The notes beneath the pieces are model-generated. The model made no database searches and was not told where the DNA came from. It saw only the letters and a program-made list of their open reading frames with translations. From positions 62,001 through 126,000 of the forward strand of contig NZ_JACHDY010000007.1 of assembly GCF_014201315.1 (NCBI RefSeq): 64,000 bases of DNA. Reading direction: 5' to 3'. The translations under genes were made by a program, and so were the position numbers. Shown in pieces: positions 1-9,357 of the stretch (within the stretch, counting starts at the first letter, position 1; every line of letters starts with the position of its first letter). The stretch is from Edaphobacter lichenicola. GTDB lineage: Bacteria; Acidobacteriota; Terriglobia; Terriglobales; Acidobacteriaceae.

Positions 1-1475
1 AGACGATGCTGGTGCAATCCGGGAAGGCGGTGGCGGTACTGGAGACGCATCCGCTGGCTCCGCGGGTGCTGATTGCCAATTCGAACCTGGTGCCGCACTG
101 GGCTAACTGGGACGAGTTCGACAAGCTGGATCGTGCGGGCTTGATGATGTACGGGCAGATGACGGCGGGCTCGTGGATCTATATCGGGACGCAGGGGATT
201 CTTCAGGGGACCTACGAGACTTTTCTTGGCGCGGCGCAAAAGTACTTCAACGGCTCACTGAAGGGAACGATTACTGTGACAGCCGGCCTGGGGGGCATGG
301 GAGGCGCGCAGCCTCTGGCGGTAAAGCTGGCTGGCGGAGTGAGTATCTGCATTGAGGTGGACGAGAGCCGTATTCAGCGCCGCATTGCTACGCGGTATCT
401 TGATGAGGTAGCGAGCTCGCTGGAAGATGCGATTGCGCGGGCAACGGTGGCACGCAAGGAGGGCCGTGCGGTTTCGATCGGACTGCTCGGGAATGCCGCT
501 GCCATTTTGCCGCAGATCGTGCGGTCTGGTTTTGTGCCTGATGTTGTTACAGATCAGACGAGCGCGCATGATCCGCTCTATGGCTACTGGCCGATTGCCA
601 AAGAAGATGAAGATTTGACGGCACAGCGTAGTCGAGAGCCGGAGCGTTATCTTGAGCGTGTGCGCGCCGATATTGCACTGCATGTTCAGGCGATTCTGGA
701 GCTGCAGCGCAGGGGCGCGATCTGTTTTGACTACGGCAACAATCTGCGGGCGCAGGCGAAGATCGCCGGCGTGAACGATGCGTTCGACTATCCGGGATTC
801 GTACCTGCGTTTATTCGTGACTCTTTCTGCGAGGGACGAGGACCGTTCCGGTGGGTTGCCTTGTCGGGTGATCCGGCTGATATCGCGGCTACTGACGCGG
901 CGCTGCTGAAACTTTTTCCTGACGATGCGCGGTTGAATCAGTGGCTTCCGTGGGCCGGAGAGCATGTCGCTTATCAGGGTCTGCCTGCGCGCATATGCTG
1001 GTTGGGGTATCGGGAGCGGGATAAGGCCGGCCTGCTGTTCAACCAGATGGTGCGGGATGGCCGACTGAAGGCTCCGATTGTGATCGGTCGCGATCATCTG
1101 GATGCCGGGTCGGTTGCGAGTCCGTACCGCGAGACCGAGGCTATGCTGGATGGTTCGGACGCTGTCTCCGATTGGGCGTTGCTGAACTTTGCGACAGGAA
1201 TCGCCAGCGGGGCCGGGTGGATGAGCTTTCACCATGGGGGCGGTGTCGGCATGGGATACAGTCAGCATGCCGGACTGGTTGCTGTGGCTGATGGCAGCGA
1301 GGAGGCGGATCAGCGGTTGCGGCTCTGCCTTACCAACGATCCGGCGATGGGCGTGATTCGCCATGCCGATGCGGGGTATGAGAAGGCTCACAGGATCGCG
1401 GCTGAGCGTGGCCTCGATAGGCCGGGTGTGCAAAGTGCAGATGTCGTCAGTGCAGATGGCGTCGGGGCGAAATGA
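1..1475 (+). CDS. hutU: Urocanate hydratase (urocanase), 5' end cut by the window edge
   Basis: Catalyses step 2 of histidine degradation, adding water to urocanate to give 4-imidazolone-5-propionate in the cytoplasm, with tightly bound NAD+ as electrophile (family knowledge). The frame is open to the left edge; the visible part, 489 residues from the first in-window ATG, lacks roughly the first 70 residues of a normal protein of about 555. Visible signatures are [11 protein letters not shown], the NAD-binding [12 protein letters not shown], and [10 protein letters not shown] carrying the urocanase signature cysteine (codon at 996); the usual first Phe of that signature is Tyr here. The C-terminal [16 protein letters not shown] block is intact. 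The stop overlaps the hutI start (ATGA), so the two are probably translationally coupled. hutH is probably just upstream, outside the window. Confidence 0.97.
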   Translation, partial: TMLVQSGKAVAVLETHPLAPRVLIANSNLVPHWANWDEFDKLDRAGLMMYGQMTAGSWIYIGTQGILQGTYETFLGAAQKYFNGSLKGTITVTAGLGGMGGAQPLAVKLAGGVSICIEVDESRIQRRIATRYLDEVASSLEDAIARATVARKEGRAVSIGLLGNAAAILPQIVRSGFVPDVVTDQTSAHDPLYGYWPIAKEDEDLTAQRSREPERYLERVRADIALHVQAILELQRRGAICFDYGNNLRAQAKIAGVNDAFDYPGFVPAFIRDSFCEGRGPFRWVALSGDPADIAATDAALLKLFPDDARLNQWLPWAGEHVAYQGLPARICWLGYRERDKAGLLFNQMVRDGRLKAPIVIGRDHLDAGSVASPYRETEAMLDGSDAVSDWALLNFATGIASGAGWMSFHHGGGVGMGYSQHAGLVAVADGSEEADQRLRLCLTNDPAMGVIRHADAGYEKAHRIAAERGLDRPGVQSADVVSADGVGAK

Positions 1476-2695
1476 GCGAGTTGCTTTTGACTGGGATCTC
1501 GCAGGTGGTTACTCCGTTTGGACACGGGCCGAAGCGTGGGGCAGCGATGGGGCAACTGCGGATCATTCCAGAGGCGGCAGTTGCTGTTGATGCGGGCGTG
1601 ATCTCATGGATTGGGCCGGAGCGTGAGTGGCGCGGCTCTGCTGAGTCGGTGATTGATCTTGGCGGTCACGCGGTTGTTCCAGGACTTGTCGATCCACATA
1701 CGCATGCGGTGTGGGCGGGCGATCGTCTTGCTGACTTTGAAGCGCGGAGTACCGGAGCGACCTACGAAGAGATTCTCGCGGCGGGCGGCGGGATATGGCA
1801 TACGATTCGTGAGACCGCGGAGAAGAGCAGCGAGGAGATGGCGGCGCTTGCGTTGCCTCGCATCGAGGCGCTACAGCGTTCGGGCGCTACGACGATCGAG
1901 GTGAAGTCTGGATATGGGTACACGCTCGAAGCTGAGTTGCGGATGCTTGAAGCTGTTCGCTTACTTCAGGAGCGTACGCAAAGCCGCTTGGTACCTACTT
2001 TGCTGATCCACATTTGTCCCGAAGGACTTGCGGAACGAGAGACCTATCGCGAGATGGTTTGCAAGGAGTTGATACCGGAGGTTGCGAGGCGGCGTCTTGC
2101 TTCTGCGGTGGACATCTTTGTTGAGCATCATGCGTGGAGCGCGGAAGATGCGAGGATTGTGCTCGCTTGTGCGCAGGCGGCCGGGTTGAGTATCAAGCTG
2201 CATACGGAACAGTTTCAGCAGGTGGGTGGCCTGGAGTTGGGAGTGAAGATGGGAGCTCTGAGTGTCGACCATCTTGAAGTGTGTTCGGTCGAGCAGTGTG
2301 GGTTGGTCGCGAGGTCGAAGACGATTGCGACGATTCTGCCCGGCGTGAGTCTTCACCTCGGACTTGCTGCTGCGCCGGGAAGGAAGTTGATCGATGCTGG
2401 CGCTGCGGTGGCGATCGGCACTGACCTGAATCCGGGGTCCAGTCCGCTGTTCTCTGCGGCGGCGGCAATGGGCCTGGCGGTGCGGTTGAATGGACTGACG
2501 GCGCCGGAGGCTCTGACCGCGTGCACGGTGAATGCTGCGGCGGCGCTTGGGCTTGCAAATGTTGGGAGGCTGGAGGTTGGGATGCAAGCAGATCTGGTGG
2601 TGCTGGAGAGCTCCGATTGGCGAGACCTGCCTTATACTCTCGGACAAAATATCGTGCGTGAGATCTGGGTTGCCGGACGAAAGCAGGCAGCATGA
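1472..2695 (+). CDS. hutI: Imidazolonepropionase
   Basis: Hydrolyses 4-imidazolone-5-propionate to N-formimino-L-glutamate, step 3 of the Hut pathway; a cytoplasmic metal-dependent amidohydrolase. The 407-residue protein has normal family length. The metal-binding HxH is at residues 76-78 in [13 protein letters not shown], followed by IEVKSGYG, a metal-site histidine in HTEQF, and GTDLNPGS near the end of the barrel. The ATG overlaps the hutU stop and its own stop overlaps the next ATG, giving 4-bp ATGA overlaps on both sides and indicating one tightly coupled operon. No anomaly was seen. Confidence 0.97.
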   Translation: MSELLLTGISQVVTPFGHGPKRGAAMGQLRIIPEAAVAVDAGVISWIGPEREWRGSAESVIDLGGHAVVPGLVDPHTHAVWAGDRLADFEARSTGATYEEILAAGGGIWHTIRETAEKSSEEMAALALPRIEALQRSGATTIEVKSGYGYTLEAELRMLEAVRLLQERTQSRLVPTLLIHICPEGLAERETYREMVCKELIPEVARRRLASAVDIFVEHHAWSAEDARIVLACAQAAGLSIKLHTEQFQQVGGLELGVKMGALSVDHLEVCSVEQCGLVARSKTIATILPGVSLHLGLAAAPGRKLIDAGAAVAIGTDLNPGSSPLFSAAAAMGLAVRLNGLTAPEALTACTVNAAAALGLANVGRLEVGMQADLVVLESSDWRDLPYTLGQNIVREIWVAGRKQAA

Positions 2696-4080
2696 GCGTG
2701 TCTTACCAGCCGGATCTTGTTTATGTCGACGGACGATTTCGGAGCGGCTATGAAGTTGTTGTCGCGGATGACGGAACGATCTTCTCGGTTGGTCCGACGA
2801 AGACGGACGGTGGCCCCGATGTTCGGCGCTTGCCGGGTCGGGCGCTGTTGCCGGGAATGATCGATATCCATTCGCACTCGTTTCAGCGTGCGTTGCGCGG
2901 CAAGGCGGAGTCGAGGCGCAGGAGTGGGCCTGACTTCTGGTCGTGGCGGAACATCATGTATCGCTGTGCGCTTGCGCTGACTCCGGAGGAGATTTACCAC
3001 GTTGCCCGTATGGCGTTTCTTGAGATGACGCTTGCGGGGATCACTACGGTTGGGGAGTTTCACTATCTTCATCGCACGCCGGCGGGGGAAGCGTATGCCG
3101 ATCCGAATTTGCTGGCGAAGCAGGTGATTCGCGGTGCGGAGAGCGTGGGGATACGGATTGTTCTGCTTCGGTGCGCTTATGCTCGTGCGGGCTTCAAGCT
3201 TCCGCCGGACTCTGGCCAGATCCGCTTTATTGAGCCGGATATGGAGAGATTTTTGCGTGATTCGGAGACGTTGCGGAATGAGATTGCTGTGATGGCTTCG
3301 ACCATTAGCTTTGGGCTTGCTCCGCATAGTGTCCGGGCTGTTCCGCGTGATTATCTCAAGGCTATTTCGGGCTGGGCGCAGACACATGGTTTGCCGCTGC
3401 ATATGCACGTTGCGGAACAGCCTGCGGAGATTGAGGCTTGTGTTGCTGAGTATGGAGCGACTCCTTTTGAGTTTCTCGATGGGCTTGGGCTGATGACTCC
3501 GGACTTTACCGCGATCCATGCGATCCATCTGCAGGCTGGCGAGATGGAGCGGATGGGGCGTGGAAAGATTACGGTGGGGGCTTGTCCTACGACGGAGCGA
3601 AATCTTGGAGATGGGATTCTTGATGCAGATGCTTTGATCGATGCGGGGGTTTCGATTGCGCTCGGAACGGACAGCCATACGCAGACGGATGCGCTGGAGA
3701 ATGCTCGCGAGCTGGAATCGAACTTGCGCCTGCGACACCTGCAGCGCGCGGTTCTCGATGGTCGACAGGGTGAGGCTTTGCCGGTTCTGCTCTTCGACTT
3801 TGCGACGCGTGCTGGTGCTCGGTCGCTGCATGTCGAGGCTGGGTCGCTGGAGGCAGGTAAGGCTGCCGACTTCTTTACGGTCGATCTCTCCGAGGCTTCG
3901 ATTGCGGGAAGTCTGCCCGATGAGTTGCTGACGAATATTGTCTTCAGTATGTCTCCGAGAGCGATCCGAGATGTGGTCGTCGATGGTCGGGTCGTCGTCG
4001 ACGATGGGCGGCATGCGATGCAGGGTGAGATCGTGGAGGCCTTTCGCAGCGTGCAGAGGCGGCTGGGGACTGAGCTATGA
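2692..4080 (+). CDS. hutF: Formimidoylglutamate deiminase
   Basis: Converts N-formimino-L-glutamate to N-formyl-L-glutamate plus ammonia, which defines the five-step Hut route (rather than the HutG formimidoylglutamase route). The 462-residue amidohydrolase carries HSHSFQRALRG with metal-binding His60 and His62, the FWSWRNIMY segment typical of HutF, a MHVAEQ motif near residue 240, and GTDSHTQTD near residue 326. It could be confused with other chlorohydrolase/cytosine-deaminase family enzymes, but the FQRA...FW.WR combination and the hut context point to HutF. It overlaps both neighbours by 4 bp. Because it makes formylglutamate, a deformylase is needed next; see the following gene. Confidence 0.93.
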   Translation: MSVSYQPDLVYVDGRFRSGYEVVVADDGTIFSVGPTKTDGGPDVRRLPGRALLPGMIDIHSHSFQRALRGKAESRRRSGPDFWSWRNIMYRCALALTPEEIYHVARMAFLEMTLAGITTVGEFHYLHRTPAGEAYADPNLLAKQVIRGAESVGIRIVLLRCAYARAGFKLPPDSGQIRFIEPDMERFLRDSETLRNEIAVMASTISFGLAPHSVRAVPRDYLKAISGWAQTHGLPLHMHVAEQPAEIEACVAEYGATPFEFLDGLGLMTPDFTAIHAIHLQAGEMERMGRGKITVGACPTTERNLGDGILDADALIDAGVSIALGTDSHTQTDALENARELESNLRLRHLQRAVLDGRQGEALPVLLFDFATRAGARSLHVEAGSLEAGKAADFFTVDLSEASIAGSLPDELLTNIVFSMSPRAIRDVVVDGRVVVDDGRHAMQGEIVEAFRSVQRRLGTEL

Positions 4081-5213
4081 CTCGTCCGCAGGTACTGCTG
4101 CAGGAGTTGGTGGCGATCCCTAGCGTGTCCTGCATGAGCAACCGCCCGGTGGTGGAGTGGATTCAGAGGTTTCTTGAGCCGCTGGGGTGGCATTCTCGAC
4201 TGTTTTGCTATGACGATGCAGCGGGCGTCGAGAAGGTGAATCTTGTTGTCTCGCCTCAGCCAATGGGAGACGGGCGGATCGAGACGGAGCTTGCCATTGT
4301 CTGCCATACGGATACGGTTCCCTTCGGCGCTGAGTGGGTGGACGCAACGACGCTGCATGAGCGGGATGGGATGCTGCACGGCTGCGGCGCTTGTGATGTG
4401 AAGGGTTTTCTTGCGTGTGTGCTCGCCGCGGCTTCCACGGTGGATGCTGGGGAGATGAAGAAACGGCTATGCCTGGTGTTTACGGCGGATGAAGAGGTCG
4501 GTTGCCGGGGGGCTCGCTTTCTTCTTGAGCGAGACGCGATTCGTGCGCGGTACGCGATCGTTGGGGAGCCTACGTCGCTTACTCCTGCGCGTGCGGGGAA
4601 GGGCTATTGTCTTGCTTCGATCAAGGTAACGGGGCGCGCTGCACACAGTGCTTTTCCTGAGGCTGGCCGGTCGGCCATCTTTGCTGCGGCGCGGTTGCTG
4701 CGAGAGATCGAGGCGCTAGCGCAGGAGTTGATGGTGGACCGCAATGATGCTTTCTCTCCGCCGTGGACGACGTTGAACGTTGGTGAGATTCGCGGGGGGA
4801 CGGCCAAGAATGTTGTTCCAGCTGAGTGCTCTTTCTTGTTGGAGTGGAGACCTGTTCCGACGCAACGACCAGAGGTTGTTCTTGAGCGGCTGCGTGAGGT
4901 TGTTCGTCGTTTCGAGGAGGAGAGCCGGGACGGGTTTGAGATACAGGTTGAGGCTCTGAGGATGGAAGGCGGGTTCGAGACTCGAATCGATAGTGCTGTG
5001 ATTCAGGCTGTGATGAAAGAGGCTGACTCGAAGATCCAGACAATCGCCTTTGGCACGGAGGCACCGTGGATGGCTCGGATGGGCGCTGAGGCGGTGGTGA
5101 TTGGGCCGGGATCCATGCTGACGGCGCATAGCCCGCGCGAGTGTGTGCCGATTGCGGAGCTCGAGGAGTGCGTTGCGATTCTGCGCCGGGCGATCAAGGA
5201 GCTTTGCGGCTAG
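4077..5213 (+). CDS. M20-family (ArgE/DapE-like) amidohydrolase in the hut operon
   Basis: A 378-residue cytoplasmic zinc hydrolase of the M20 family, closest in layout to acetylornithine deacetylase. Zinc-site motifs are visible: HTDTVP (His77), GCGACDVKG (Asp107), TADEEVG (Glu139/Glu140) and GEPTSL (Glu164), followed by a dimerisation domain with AAHSAFPEAG. The start overlaps the hutF stop by 4 bp (ATGA). Sequence alone would name it ArgE. Its place directly after hutF, where N-formylglutamate must be deformylated and no canonical HutG deformylase is visible, suggests that it removes the formyl group to release glutamate. That function is an inference from context; a role in arginine synthesis is the alternative. 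Confidence 0.85.
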   Translation: MTRPQVLLQELVAIPSVSCMSNRPVVEWIQRFLEPLGWHSRLFCYDDAAGVEKVNLVVSPQPMGDGRIETELAIVCHTDTVPFGAEWVDATTLHERDGMLHGCGACDVKGFLACVLAAASTVDAGEMKKRLCLVFTADEEVGCRGARFLLERDAIRARYAIVGEPTSLTPARAGKGYCLASIKVTGRAAHSAFPEAGRSAIFAAARLLREIEALAQELMVDRNDAFSPPWTTLNVGEIRGGTAKNVVPAECSFLLEWRPVPTQRPEVVLERLREVVRRFEEESRDGFEIQVEALRMEGGFETRIDSAVIQAVMKEADSKIQTIAFGTEAPWMARMGAEAVVIGPGSMLTAHSPRECVPIAELEECVAILRRAIKELCG

Positions 5214-5273
5214 TCGCGGATTGAGCGCGTTCGTTTGTTTGATCGCTTCGTCGAGTGTTCTCTATGTGGTGGG

Positions 5274-6722
5274 TTAGCGGGCTGCCTGGACTAACGCAGG
5301 ACGGGTCGTGGCTAGGTTGGCGACGAGTTCGCCAAATAGCGAGTTGGCCCAGGCGAACCAGCTTCTCGTGAACTTTGTGGCGTCGTTGCGATTGAAGCTC
5401 TCGTGCATGAAGCCTGATCCGGCGCTGGCATGTTTCAGCATGGCGAGGGCGTGGGCGATCTCGTTGTCCGATTGACTGGTGAGGGCGTAGGTGGTGATGG
5501 CCATGGGCCAGATCATGTCTTTGCCTTCGTGGGGTCCACCGATTCCCTCGCCTGCACTTCCCTGAAAGAACCATGGATTGCGATCGCTCCAGACGAAGCT
5601 GCGAGTGCGGGCGTAGAGCGCTGCGTCAGGCGAGCTGTTAATGTACGGAAGCGCGAGGAGGCTCGGTACGTTGGCGTCGTCCATGAGCAGTTGGCTATCG
5701 TAGCCGTCCACCTCGTACGCCCAGATAGTTCCCTCGGCGGTCTGCGCCACGGCATGTTGTTGGAGCGCCTTCTTTACCTCGCCTGATAGTGCGTCGGCCT
5801 GGTTGGCGAGAGCTGAGTCATGCAGGATCTCGTTGGCCATCTGTGCGAGATAGCCGAGGGCTGTGACGGCGAAGAGATTCGACGGGACGAGGAATGGAAA
5901 GGTGCAGGCGTCGTCCGATGGGCGAAAGCCGGATGCGATGAGGCCGACTGGGCGCACCGGAGCGCCGTATCCGTCGCCAGGCAGGGTTTCGGTGGGGGTC
6001 TTTGAGGTGCGTTGAAAGTGATAGGGGCCGGGACTTTGCCTGCGCTGCTGAACGCGCATCGTCTCAACGACCAGCTTCATCGCGGCGCGCCAGGTTTTGT
6101 CGAAGGGAGAGGTGTCGCCGGTTGCGCGCCAGTATCTGTGGGAGAGACGGATCGGATAACAGAGCGAGTCGAGTTCCCACTTGCGCTCGCCGACGCCGCG
6201 CTTCATCTCGGTCGCATCGGTTCTACTCCACTCGAGCGGGGGCGCGTCGAGGTTCGCCATGAACGCATTCGCATAGGGGTCGATGAGGATGCATCGGGCC
6301 TGTCGACGGATGATGCCCTCGAGCATCTGACGGAGGTGCGCGTCGTTCGCAGCCAGAGGGAGATAGGGCCACACCTGGGCGGAGGAGTCGCGCAGCCACA
6401 TCGCGGGGATGTCTCCTGTGATGACGGCTGTATCCGGCTTGCCTTCGAAGGTGCCGAACTCAACGGTCGTGTCGAGTGTGTTGGGATAACAGTTTTCAAA
6501 GAGCCATGCCAGCTCGGGATCGCCGATTTTGCTGCTTATGTTCGTAAGGTAGGCTTCGACGGCTGTGCTTTGAAATTTTCTGTCCTGGAGGGCTGGGCGT
6601 TTGGAGGGAGATGAGAAAGGCGTTGCGCCTGCGAAGACGGTGGAAGGGCGAAGCGTGATCGCTACTGCGGCTCCTGCTGTCATTCGCAGCATCTCTCGGC
6701 GGCTGGTTTTCCCGTTTGTCAT
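5274..6722 (-). CDS. Exported glycoside hydrolase family 125 (exo-alpha-1,6-mannosidase)
   Basis: Family GH125 enzymes are metal-independent inverting exo-alpha-1,6-mannosidases acting on mannoprotein or N-glycan arms. The 482-residue protein shows the diagnostic [19 protein letters not shown] segment, IDPYANAFM, and [13 protein letters not shown] in the C-terminal half. The N-terminus [19 protein letters not shown] is a twin-arginine signal (SRREMLR), so export by Tat is likely. I chose the ATG at 6722 because it gives a compact Tat signal; a TTG at 6779 in the same frame would add 19 residues. It is transcribed divergently from the GH92 gene and convergently with the hut operon. Its neighbours suggest cooperative mannan or N-glycan removal. 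Confidence 0.9.
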   Translation of the reverse strand: MTNGKTSRREMLRMTAGAAVAITLRPSTVFAGATPFSSPSKRPALQDRKFQSTAVEAYLTNISSKIGDPELAWLFENCYPNTLDTTVEFGTFEGKPDTAVITGDIPAMWLRDSSAQVWPYLPLAANDAHLRQMLEGIIRRQARCILIDPYANAFMANLDAPPLEWSRTDATEMKRGVGERKWELDSLCYPIRLSHRYWRATGDTSPFDKTWRAAMKLVVETMRVQQRRQSPGPYHFQRTSKTPTETLPGDGYGAPVRPVGLIASGFRPSDDACTFPFLVPSNLFAVTALGYLAQMANEILHDSALANQADALSGEVKKALQQHAVAQTAEGTIWAYEVDGYDSQLLMDDANVPSLLALPYINSSPDAALYARTRSFVWSDRNPWFFQGSAGEGIGGPHEGKDMIWPMAITTYALTSQSDNEIAHALAMLKHASAGSGFMHESFNRNDATKFTRSWFAWANSLFGELVANLATTRPALVQAAR

Positions 6723-6963
6723 CTTTGGTCTGGTCTGGGGTTCCGGATGTGAGGTTTTTTGACGGCTTAATGAAAGCAAAAACTCAATTTTGCCAGAGAT
6801 ATTTCAGTATGGTGACTTTTTGAGAGAAGATCAGTCAATATTTTGATCGAAATTATCTCTCTATTCAGTTTAGTCTACGTCAATAGAGTAGGTGTCTGCG
6901 CGACACTTGTCTTTGAGGTTCGACTTTCAGATTTTGTATCAACTTAATATCAATGGAGCATCA
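6723..6963. promoter_or_regulatory. Divergent promoter region between the two mannosidase genes
   Basis: About 240 bp of clearly AT-rich DNA separates the GH125 (leftward) and GH92 (rightward) starts. A Shine-Dalgarno GGAG at 6955-6958 sits 5 nt before the GTG at 6964 and decides the GH92 start. A weak inverted pair GATCA/TGATC brackets the AT-rich core around 6830-6850. No confident operator could be named. Confidence 0.5.
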
Positions 6964-9312
6964 GTGATTTCCAGAAGAAGATTCCTTGGCGGTGTCTCGG
7001 CTGTGTGTGCGGTGGGTGCGTCTGAGAGCAGCGCATTCGGCAAAGTGATCCACGAGTCCACAAAGACGGATGCGACCTTCGACGCCGCATCGCTGGTTGA
7101 TATAAGGATTGGCACGGGTGGACATGGGCATACGTTTCCCGGAGCTACAGTACCTTTTGGTGCGGTCCAGCTCAGTCCGGATACCTTCAACGATCAATGG
7201 GATTGGTGTTCGGGCTATCACATCTCCGACACGTCGATCATGGGCTTCAGCCATACTCACCTGAGCGGCACGGGCTGCGGCGATCTGCTCGACTTTCTGG
7301 TGATGCCCGGCACCGGCGAGTCGAAGATAGTTCCGGGGCCGCGCAGTAATCCGGATGCAGGCTATCGCTCGCGCTTCGACCATGCAGACGAACATGCCGA
7401 ACCGGGTTTTTATTCTGTTCTGCTGAAGGACTATGGAGTTCGCGCGGAGCTGACCGCGACGGAGCGTACCGGGCTGCATCGCTACAGCTTTCCTACGGGC
7501 AAGGATGCTCCGAAGTCGGGTCATATCATCGTCGACCTTGAGCATAGCTACGCGTACAACGGGCAGTCGGCTGTGGTCACCTCTTCGCTCGAACGTACGG
7601 CACCGGATACACTCGCGGGAGGGCGTACTACCAAAGCGTGGGGCGATGGGCGGCAGATCTACTTCACGATGAAGTTCTCGCAGCAGCCGACTCGGATTGT
7701 CTTCTATCAGGAGGGGACGGAGGTTCCGGCGGGGACGCAGCCGTTGACTGATAAGTCCTTGAAGTGCGTATTGTTCTTTGATACGGCGAAGGATCCGGTG
7801 ATTCTGGTGAAGACCGGGATCTCTGGTGTCAGCTCGGAGTCTGCTGCGAATAACCTGAAGGCTGAGCTGCCGGGATGGGACTTTGAGAAGGTTCGCCGTA
7901 GCGCACGAGAGAAATGGAATCAGCAGCTCTCGCGCATCAGGATCAAGACTGAGAATGAGACTCATCAGCGGATTTTTTATGCTGCGCTGTACCACGCTTG
8001 TGTTGGGCCTTCGCTGTTCGATGATGTGGATGGCCGCTATCGAGGGATGGATAAGCAGATTCATCAGCTTCGTGATGGGCAGCGAAACTACACTGCATTT
8101 TCACTGTGGGATACCTATCGCGCTACTCATCCTCTGTACACGCTGATGTCGGCGGATCGCGTGCCGGACTTTGCGAACGCGCTGATTCGTATGGCGGAGG
8201 AGAGCCCCGCGGGAATGCCGGTGTGGCCGCTGCAGGGTTGTGAGACCGGGACGATGACCGGCTATCACTCCGCTGCCGTGATCGCGGAGGCGTGCAACAA
8301 GGGCATTGCAGGTGTGGACTATGGACGCGCTTACAAGGTGATGATGAAACGCGCCATGGTGGATGACTATCGTGGGCTTGGGTATTACCGCTCGAAAGGG
8401 TATATTCCTTGCGATCTTGAAGAGGAGTCGGTCAGCAAGACGTTTGAATATTGCTACGACGACTGGTCGATCGCACACGTGGCGAAGAAGCTTGGCCACT
8501 CGGACGATGCAACAATGCTGGTGGAGCGTTCGCGCAACTATCGCAACTACTACGACCGCTCGATGAACTTTGCACGGCCCAAGCTGGCGAACGGGGAGTG
8601 GGCTGCGCCGTTTGATCCGATCGAGATGGGCACCTCGAAGAAGTGGCGCGACTTTACCGAGTCGAACTCGTGGCAGACTACGTTTGGGATTCAGCACGAT
8701 GCCGCGGGGTTGATTGAGATTCTTGGCGGACAGAAGCAGTTTCTCGAGAAGCTCGATGAGTTATTCGATCAACCTTCGACGCTGCCTGCCGACGCACCGC
8801 CGGATATCGCCGGGCTGGTGGGTCAGTATGCGCATGGCAACGAGCCGTCGCATCACATCGCTTATCTTTATGCCTATGCAGGCCAGCCTTACAAGACACA
8901 GGCGCGGGTGCGCATGCTGATGGAGAAGATGTACGCTGCGCTTCCGGATGGTTTGCAAGGCAACGAAGACGTGGGCCAGATGTCGTCGTGGTACATCCTG
9001 AGTTCGCTGGGTTTTTATTCGGTTGACCCTGTGAGTGGCAACTACATCTTTGGGACGCCCTTGTTCGATCAGGTCAGCGTGCAACTAGGCAACGGCAGGC
9101 AGCTTGAGATTATTGCGCATCGTCACTTGGCGAGCGATCAGTATATTCAGTCGGTCAGCTTCAATGGAAAGCCGTACACGAAGTCCTGGTTCAATCATCG
9201 GGATATTGCGAATGGTGCGCGCATCGTCTTTGAGATGGGAGACAAACCGAATCTTGAGTTTGGATCTCAACCTGCGGACGTGCCGCCTTCTTTGACCCTT
9301 GAGAGCGCCTAA
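6964..9312 (+). CDS. Exported glycoside hydrolase family 92 alpha-mannosidase
   Basis: GH92 enzymes are calcium-dependent exo-alpha-mannosidases, most often alpha-1,2-specific, that trim high-mannose N-glycans. The product has 782 residues from GTG 6964. That start is preferred over GTG 6892 because GGAG lies 5 nt upstream and because it yields a Tat signal, ISRRRFLGGVSAVCAVGA. Family motifs include DIRIGTGGHGHTFPGATVPF near the mature N-terminus, GFSHTHLSGTGC, NYTAFSLWDTYRATHPLY, GNEPSHHIAYLY and GNEDVGQMSSWYILSSLGFY. Length and motif order are normal for the family. It is followed after 45 bp by a GH18 gene on the same strand, probably co-transcribed. The exact linkage specificity cannot be read from sequence. 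Confidence 0.95.
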   Translation: MISRRRFLGGVSAVCAVGASESSAFGKVIHESTKTDATFDAASLVDIRIGTGGHGHTFPGATVPFGAVQLSPDTFNDQWDWCSGYHISDTSIMGFSHTHLSGTGCGDLLDFLVMPGTGESKIVPGPRSNPDAGYRSRFDHADEHAEPGFYSVLLKDYGVRAELTATERTGLHRYSFPTGKDAPKSGHIIVDLEHSYAYNGQSAVVTSSLERTAPDTLAGGRTTKAWGDGRQIYFTMKFSQQPTRIVFYQEGTEVPAGTQPLTDKSLKCVLFFDTAKDPVILVKTGISGVSSESAANNLKAELPGWDFEKVRRSAREKWNQQLSRIRIKTENETHQRIFYAALYHACVGPSLFDDVDGRYRGMDKQIHQLRDGQRNYTAFSLWDTYRATHPLYTLMSADRVPDFANALIRMAEESPAGMPVWPLQGCETGTMTGYHSAAVIAEACNKGIAGVDYGRAYKVMMKRAMVDDYRGLGYYRSKGYIPCDLEEESVSKTFEYCYDDWSIAHVAKKLGHSDDATMLVERSRNYRNYYDRSMNFARPKLANGEWAAPFDPIEMGTSKKWRDFTESNSWQTTFGIQHDAAGLIEILGGQKQFLEKLDELFDQPSTLPADAPPDIAGLVGQYAHGNEPSHHIAYLYAYAGQPYKTQARVRMLMEKMYAALPDGLQGNEDVGQMSSWYILSSLGFYSVDPVSGNYIFGTPLFDQVSVQLGNGRQLEIIAHRHLASDQYIQSVSFNGKPYTKSWFNHRDIANGARIVFEMGDKPNLEFGSQPADVPPSLTLESA

Positions 9313-9357
9313 ATACCCGACTTATCGATCTTGCTTTCAGCCATGTGAGGGGTCTTA

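Noticed and set aside
255..1433. 392-codon open frame on the minus strand
   Set aside because: Antisense to hutU, whose frame has full family motifs; composition is typical of a GC-rich shadow frame.
2632..4014. 460-codon minus-strand open frame
   Set aside because: Antisense to hutF with Arg/Ser-rich, motif-free translation.
6766..6771. CTTAAT half-site between the mannosidase genes as a sixth PmrA-like site
   Set aside because: No second half-site at 11-bp distance.
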